From the NCBI RefSeq assembly GCF_025519785.1, contig NZ_JAOPKZ010000005.1, positions 62,001-126,000 on the forward strand: a stretch of 64,000 nucleotides of DNA, read 5' to 3'. Both the position numbers and the translations under genes were made by a program. The DNA comes from Staphylococcus marylandisciuri (GTDB taxonomy: Bacteria > Bacillota > Bacilli > Staphylococcales > Staphylococcaceae). The notes beneath the pieces are model-generated. The model worked only from the letters and a program-made list of their open reading frames with translations. It was not told the DNA's origin and did no database searches. Of the stretch, positions 60,350 through 64,000 are shown one piece after another. Numbering within the stretch: the first letter of the stretch is position 1; each line of letters starts with the position of its first letter.

Positions 60350-60508
60350 ATGGAATTGTTTAAAGAAACTAAGCCTAAGAATAGTCAGTCATTAAGAAAT
60401 ATGATGAAAGAGAATGATGAGTATGAGTCGGTAAATAAGAAACTTTCTCCTTTTATTATAGGTATAGTCATATTATTAATAGCTGGAATCATCTTTATGT
60501 TACTTTAG
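60350..60508 (+). CDS. Small single-helix membrane protein
   Basis: 52 residues: charged amphipathic N-terminus (MELFKETKPKNSQSLRNMMK, then ENDEYESVNKK) and a C-terminal membrane helix (SPFIIGIVILLIAGIIFML). Start ATG with AAGTAGGTGAATAG upstream. Not recognised. It is divergent from the Q/K-rich gene, which shares a promoter region of about 230 bases. Confidence 0.6.
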   Translation: MELFKETKPKNSQSLRNMMKENDEYESVNKKLSPFIIGIVILLIAGIIFMLL

Positions 60509-60594
60509 CTATGATAGGTTAGTAGATTGTCTATGTTTGTGAGTTTAAAGTAGTGGAAAATTATTAATAAATGAAATGATAAAGAGGTGTTAGT

Positions 60595-61491
60595 ATGAGT
60601 AACTATCTCATTACAGGTGGTACAGGAATGGTAGGTTCAGAAATTGTTGAGAAGCTTAAATCTCAAGGTCATCACGTGTACATTCTTACTAGACAAGACA
60701 AAACGAATAGCGATTCACAAATAGAGTTTATCAATTGGTCTAAAGAGGGCTGGAAATCTAAAGTTCCTCACATAGATGTCGTTATTAACCTCGCAGGTGC
60801 TAGTTTAATGCAACGATGGACTGTGCAGAATAAACGCACGATTATGCTGAGTCGAATGAATAGCACGCAAGCGTTATATGATTTATTCGCAGAGCGCGAG
60901 GACCGTCCACACACGCTCTTTAATGCAAGTGCTGTAGGTGCGTATCCGCCTGACTATCACCGCACATATACTGAGAACTATCGTACGCTACCATTCGACT
61001 TTCTTTCAGATGTAGTTTATCAATGGGAACGTCACGCTGGTAAACTTGAGAATTTGGGTGTAAGAGTGGTGCTAGGACGTTTCGGTATCATCTTGTCAGA
61101 TAAAGGTGGTTCGCTGCCACTTATGACGAAACCATACAAATATTATGTTGGTGGTAAACTCGGTTCAGGACGTCAATGGTATTCATGGATACACATTGAG
61201 GATTTAGTACGCGGTGTTATCCATCTAATCAATGATGATCATGCTAAAGGCGTCTTTAATATGACTGCACCGATTCCCGAACGGCAGAACTTGTTCGGCT
61301 ATACTATAGCACGGGTAATGGATCGCCCGCATTATACTTGGGTTCCCGCGCCAGTAATGAAATTAGCATTAGGTCAAATGTCTACTGTCGTATTAGATAC
61401 GCAAAAAGTAGTTCCAAACAAACTCGATGCACATGGTTTCGAATTTAAATTTAAAAATTTAAAATTAGCGTTAGAAGATTTGTTAGATTGA
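60595..61491 (+). CDS. TIGR01777-family NAD(P)-dependent epimerase (YfcH-like)
   Basis: 298 residues. Rossmann motif [18 protein letters not shown] (residues 4-21), [13 protein letters not shown] near 63, ASAVGAYPP near 112, and [26 protein letters not shown] near 188 are the YfcH/SulA-regulator type. C-terminal DUF1731-like region. Substrate unknown. In S. aureus this gene follows clpP; here clpP is not present in the window. Start after AAAGAGGTGTTAGT. Confidence 0.88.
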   Translation: MSNYLITGGTGMVGSEIVEKLKSQGHHVYILTRQDKTNSDSQIEFINWSKEGWKSKVPHIDVVINLAGASLMQRWTVQNKRTIMLSRMNSTQALYDLFAEREDRPHTLFNASAVGAYPPDYHRTYTENYRTLPFDFLSDVVYQWERHAGKLENLGVRVVLGRFGIILSDKGGSLPLMTKPYKYYVGGKLGSGRQWYSWIHIEDLVRGVIHLINDDHAKGVFNMTAPIPERQNLFGYTIARVMDRPHYTWVPAPVMKLALGQMSTVVLDTQKVVPNKLDAHGFEFKFKNLKLALEDLLD

Positions 61492-61539
61492 ATATAACTG
61501 TTGAAAGACACTAGTAATTACCATGCAATAATTTCAGTT

Positions 61540-61645
61540 GAGTAACCGGGGCAATAACAAAGAGAAACTGGTGCGACAGTTTCGTCAAGCACAGCGAGTT
61601 GGGGTGGGGCCCTAACAAAGAGAAACTGGAAAATCAGTTTCAAAT
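61540..61645 (+). repeat. STAR units
   Basis: CCGGGGCAATAACAAAGAG...GCACAGCGAGTTGGGGTGGGGCCCTAACAAAGAG...CAGTTTC, two degenerate STAR units after the epimerase gene. Confidence 0.7.
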
Positions 61646-61668
61646 ATGAAGTATTTTATAAATACACG

Positions 61669-61718
61669 AACAGCGGTAAGATCATTTTCAAGTAGAAAAT
61701 ATCTTACCGCTGTTTTTT
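61669..61718. terminator. Strong terminator after the epimerase gene
   Basis: AACAGCGGTAAGAT (61669-61682) pairs perfectly with ATCTTACCGCTGTT (61701-61714); the inner GAAAAT-type pairing and TTTTTT tail follow. Confidence 0.9.
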
Positions 61719-61818
61719 AAAGGACGTATGTACCAGTCTTTAACGCGTCAATTTAGCTATACTTTGTTAATTTGCGTTAGCAAGGCAAACTGGAAAAGCT
61801 ATAGTTATAGGGGGGTAG

Positions 61819-61959
61819 TATATATATAAAGACAAACTAACCTCCAACGGTTATACTTATAGAAAGGGACATTGCAAAAAAAGACCAAAAGTTCTAACTA
61901 TAATAAGTATTCTCGCAAATATCGTTATGATTACACTAATTATTTCGTCTATGATATAG
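61819..61959 (+). pseudogene. Possible remnant of a small membrane protein
   Basis: An open frame reads YIYKDKLTSNGYTYRKGHCK then KRPKVLTIISILANIVMITL and stops (61957-61959). The end is a membrane helix with a basic stop-transfer start. There is no in-frame ATG, GTG or TTG near the AGGGGGGT motif just upstream, so it looks like the tail of a lost gene. Not recognised. Confidence 0.3.
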
Positions 61960-62097
61960 AGAAATAAATAAAAATTAGACCCCTCTCATAAATAGAGATG
62001 ATTAAACATGCACAGTATGATTATAAGATTCCTTGAATCAGATTACACAAATTATAATTAAGATAGTTTATTAATACACATCAAAGGATTGGTTACA

Positions 62098-62487
62098 TTG
62101 AAAAGAATAATAATTGTTATAATAATTAGTTTAATTTTAATATCGGGAGGGGTCTTTTTAAAAATGATGTATGATGAGAAAAAATATTATGATGAACAAA
62201 AAGACAGAATAATAACTTTCATGAAGTACAACGTTAAAGGTTATAAAGAAATAAAATTTGAGGAGCAAAAAAGAAATCCTTTAGATGGGTTTGTTATTAT
62301 GGGTTATATTAATAATGACAAAACCAATACTTTTTCAGCTCACATGTGGTCTAAAGATGATTATCAATTTGAATATCTCTCAACATTTAGTGATAAATTA
62401 GATAAAATGATGATAAAAGATTCAAAAACAGTGTCAGAAATAAAAAAAGAACAATCTAAAACAGAAGGTAAAAAGAAAGATGATTAA
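62098..62487 (+). CDS. Cystatin-like-fold anchored protein (DUF1433/DUF4467-like)
   Basis: 129 residues from the TTG at 62098, spaced from AAAGGAT; another TTG three codons earlier is worse placed. One N-terminal membrane helix (residues 4-24, IIIVIIISLILISGGVFL) then a small soluble domain (YYDEQKDRIITFMKYNVKGYKEIKFEEQKRNPLDGFVIMGYINNDKTNTF...). The pattern fits small staphylococcal cystatin-like families that sit next to type VII lipase or LXG toxins, where TilA-like ones act as immunity lipoproteins. Here no lipobox Cys is present. Convergent with the lipase-like gene. Family assignment is by pattern, not by search. Confidence 0.5.
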   Translation: MKRIIIVIIISLILISGGVFLKMMYDEKKYYDEQKDRIITFMKYNVKGYKEIKFEEQKRNPLDGFVIMGYINNDKTNTFSAHMWSKDDYQFEYLSTFSDKLDKMMIKDSKTVSEIKKEQSKTEGKKKDD

Positions 62488-62682
62488 TTAGTGTTATTTT
62501 AATAGAACGCCTTGTGCATTGCATTGGAATCAAAGTAGTCATACTAATTTGTGTTGAACGATGGTTTGTGGCATAGGTTGAAAATTTAACGCCTCTATAG
62601 CCTTATTTCTTTATGCTTCTTACACTTTGTCTAATATTTAAGATTTATCATGAGCTTGAAATTATCGTGAGTTATTTTGAGG

Positions 62683-62790
62683 ATGAATATATTAAAAAGG
62701 AAAGAAAGATATATTCATCAATTAGACCCTTATATGCCGCAAACACTCTATTTATATGGTGTAACTGGTTTAATTGCGATGAAATTGTAA
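62683..62790 (+). pseudogene. Short fragment of unknown gene
   Basis: Reads MNILKRKERYIHQLDPYMPQ then TLYLYGVTGLIAMKL and stops, 35 codons. The composition looks protein-like, but there is no good ribosome binding site and the frame closes at 62668-62670 upstream. I do not recognise it. The rest of 62488-62933 shows nothing. Confidence 0.25.
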
Positions 62791-62933
62791 GAATAATATA
62801 GCAGAGGCGCATTGACTATGTGACTTTTTTAAAAAATTTATGTCTACTGGGCTTCACAATAGGACCTTTTTGTTTAAGTATTAGAATGTTATTTTTATCT
62901 ACTAATGAGTTTTTACACTTTTTAATCTTAAAG

Positions 62934-63284
62934 CTACTCGTCATATGTTTTACAGCTTTTATTACAATTATCGTAAGACTCTATGAGCTCCAATAATTTA
63001 GACTGCTCTGATGCTAGGTTAAAAGCAATAGCCTCACTTGTTTTACCTTCAAATGCCCCTTTTAACTTACTACGTTGATCCTGTAAAATTGATTCAATTT
63101 CATGTAATCTAGAGACGCAATTTTCTATATCTTCTTTTTCATCGCTAATCATGCTTTGAATTTCAATTTTTAATTCATACTTTAAAGCAAATAAACGCGC
63201 TTGTTCCATTGCGATTTTGGCATTTTTTTCAGTTTCTTTATTGGCAGCATCTGTCGAATCATGTATATCTTTGAATAAGTCCAT
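62934..63284 (-). CDS. Small helical protein, possible type VII partner (FxG-type)
   Basis: 116 residues from ATG behind GAGGAGGGATAAC; longer forms lie inside the upstream gene. Wholly helical: residues about 5-35, 38-70 and 80-110 with charged heptads. LKGAFEGKTSEAIAFNLASE resembles the WxG turn of WXG100/Lap proteins with Phe in place of Trp. The start is 1 base after the end of the lipase-like gene, so the two are translationally linked. By position and shape it could be a Tla/Lap-type secretion partner; this is inference. Confidence 0.55.
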   Translation of the reverse strand: MDLFKDIHDSTDAANKETEKNAKIAMEQARLFALKYELKIEIQSMISDEKEDIENCVSRLHEIESILQDQRSKLKGAFEGKTSEAIAFNLASEQSKLLELIESYDNCNKSCKTYDE

Positions 63285-63285
63285 G

Positions 63286-64000
63286 TTATCCCTCCTCAAA
63301 CCAACGATATATTTCGCTGATTTCTTTGTCACGTTCTTCAAACTTTTTAGTTGCATCAATAATTTTTTCGCTAAATTGAGATAATCTTTGCTTGGTATAT
63401 ATTAGTTCACCAATTGTATCTTCAAATAACGCTTCATCAAAAAAGTCATAACGACCGCTTTTTGATAATTCTTCAACGTAGTGTTCTATATCTGATGGGT
63501 GAATAAATTCATGAGAACCACTTAACAATTTATTAACGTATTTCGATTCGATTTGTCTTGCTTGTCTTTTAGTATTTTCCATGTATTTTTCTAATGCATT
63601 TACCGTTTTATCGATATTGTATAACTTATCTCTCATCTCTTCAGCCATTTCATTTGCTTTTTTACTATCAACTTTAATTTTTACATCTGCACCGCTGAAA
63701 TCATATGTATTAAGTTTATGACCGGAAATAGGATTGAAAAAGAACTTCATAAGCTTAGAATCATCAGCTAATATTTCTGTTCCTAAAAGTGGAGATCCTA
63801 ATGTAGCAGTACCAATTTGATCGTTTGGATGCGCATAATCGGTTATGGTTTGAATATACTTACTTAAATCTAAATTTTCTTTTACATTATCAGGTAAGAC
63901 ATTGTAACCGTTAGGTGCAGAGAAAGTTTTTGTTTTATCAAAGTTAAATAATACCGTCATCGCCTGTGCAATAGTACCACCAAGACTATGGCCAGCACCA
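63286..64000 (-). CDS. Lipase with C-terminal helical domain, TslA-like (5' end outside window)
   Basis: 238 residues visible; the gene continues past the right edge. The visible part begins GAGHSLGGTIAQAM: GHSLGG is the lipase nucleophile elbow (Ser in 63985-63987). Then DYAHPNDQIG and ISGHKLNTYDF supply plausible catalytic Asp and His, so the triad is in order. After about residue 100, two long helices follow (KVDSKKANEMAEEMRDKLYNI...), ending in YTKQRLSQFSEKIIDATKKF. A lipase at the N-terminus and an LXG-like helical part at the C-terminus is the reverse layout of S. aureus TslA, a type VII-secreted phospholipase. The helix ends next to the small FxG gene. The rest of the locus lies outside the window. 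Confidence 0.65.
   Translation of the reverse strand, partial: GAGHSLGGTIAQAMTVLFNFDKTKTFSAPNGYNVLPDNVKENLDLSKYIQTITDYAHPNDQIGTATLGSPLLGTEILADDSKLMKFFFNPISGHKLNTYDFSGADVKIKVDSKKANEMAEEMRDKLYNIDKTVNALEKYMENTKRQARQIESKYVNKLLSGSHEFIHPSDIEHYVEELSKSGRYDFFDEALFEDTIGELIYTKQRLSQFSEKIIDATKKFEERDKEISEIYRWFEEG

Noticed and set aside
62613..62801. Open frame of 62 codons
   Set aside because: No ribosome binding site and unnatural composition; a different frame (62683-62790) looks more protein-like but is also only a fragment.

Overview
The window looks like a chromosomal segment of a coagulase-negative Staphylococcus. The DNA is AT-rich. The gene order nrdI-nrdE-nrdF, murB, gdpS, tagO, yigZ, degV/fakB1, comFA, comFC, hpf, secA, prfB, csbA, uvrB, uvrA, hprK, lgt, trxB, rapZ, yvcK, whiA matches the S. 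aureus core backbone as I remember it. The intergenic DNA is full of STAR-type (TTGGGGCCCC) and related structured repeats typical of staphylococci. I cannot fix the species. No tRNA, rRNA, CRISPR array or prophage is visible.

Layout. (1) 1-7953: hisC, a 5'(3')-deoxyribonucleotidase, a lipid kinase, the peptide transporter dtpT, queF and an EamA exporter, separated by repeat clusters; hisC and dtpT each carry a CodY-like box. (2) 8019-12326: the class Ib ribonucleotide reductase operon behind a 690-bp control region with a LexA-like box and three palindromes resembling NrdR boxes. (3) 12486-21015: CHY zinc-finger protein, murB, grpB-like gene, EMYY lipoprotein, monothiol bacilliredoxin ytxJ, glycerate kinase, a frameshifted pepT and a split ThrE-type exporter. 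(4) 21939-31490: gdpS, tagO, a decayed IS200/IS605 element carrying both tnpA and tnpB remnants, a truncated IS1182-like transposase gene, yigZ, fakB1, comFA-comFC, hpf and a large repeat cluster. (5) 31724-51710: secA, prfB (programmed +1 frameshift), a LysM-CHAP hydrolase, csbA, SOS-controlled uvrB-uvrA, hprK-lgt-acetyltransferase-TPR, trxB, rapZ-yvcK-whiA. (6) 51776-60508: an accessory block sitting where S. aureus has clpP. It holds a MarR regulator and ipdC with a strong palindromic operator, two unknown genes, a PTS-IIC-like transporter with serine dehydratase sdaAB-sdaAA behind a cre-like site, small membrane proteins and a Q/K-rich membrane-anchored protein. (7) 60595-64000: a YfcH-like epimerase, then an AT-rich accessory tail with a cystatin-like anchored protein and, on the minus strand, the C-terminal part of a lipase with a helical tail followed by a small helical FxG-type partner.

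The last locus is the most interesting one. It resembles the reverse-domain type VII secretion lipase (TslA) arrangement of S. aureus, but the lipase N-terminus lies outside the window. Other points worth a second look are the MarR/ipdC operator, the multi-hairpin repeat family (16 full copies), a hairpin that buries the start codon of a 58-residue membrane protein, and the IS200/IS605 ghost.
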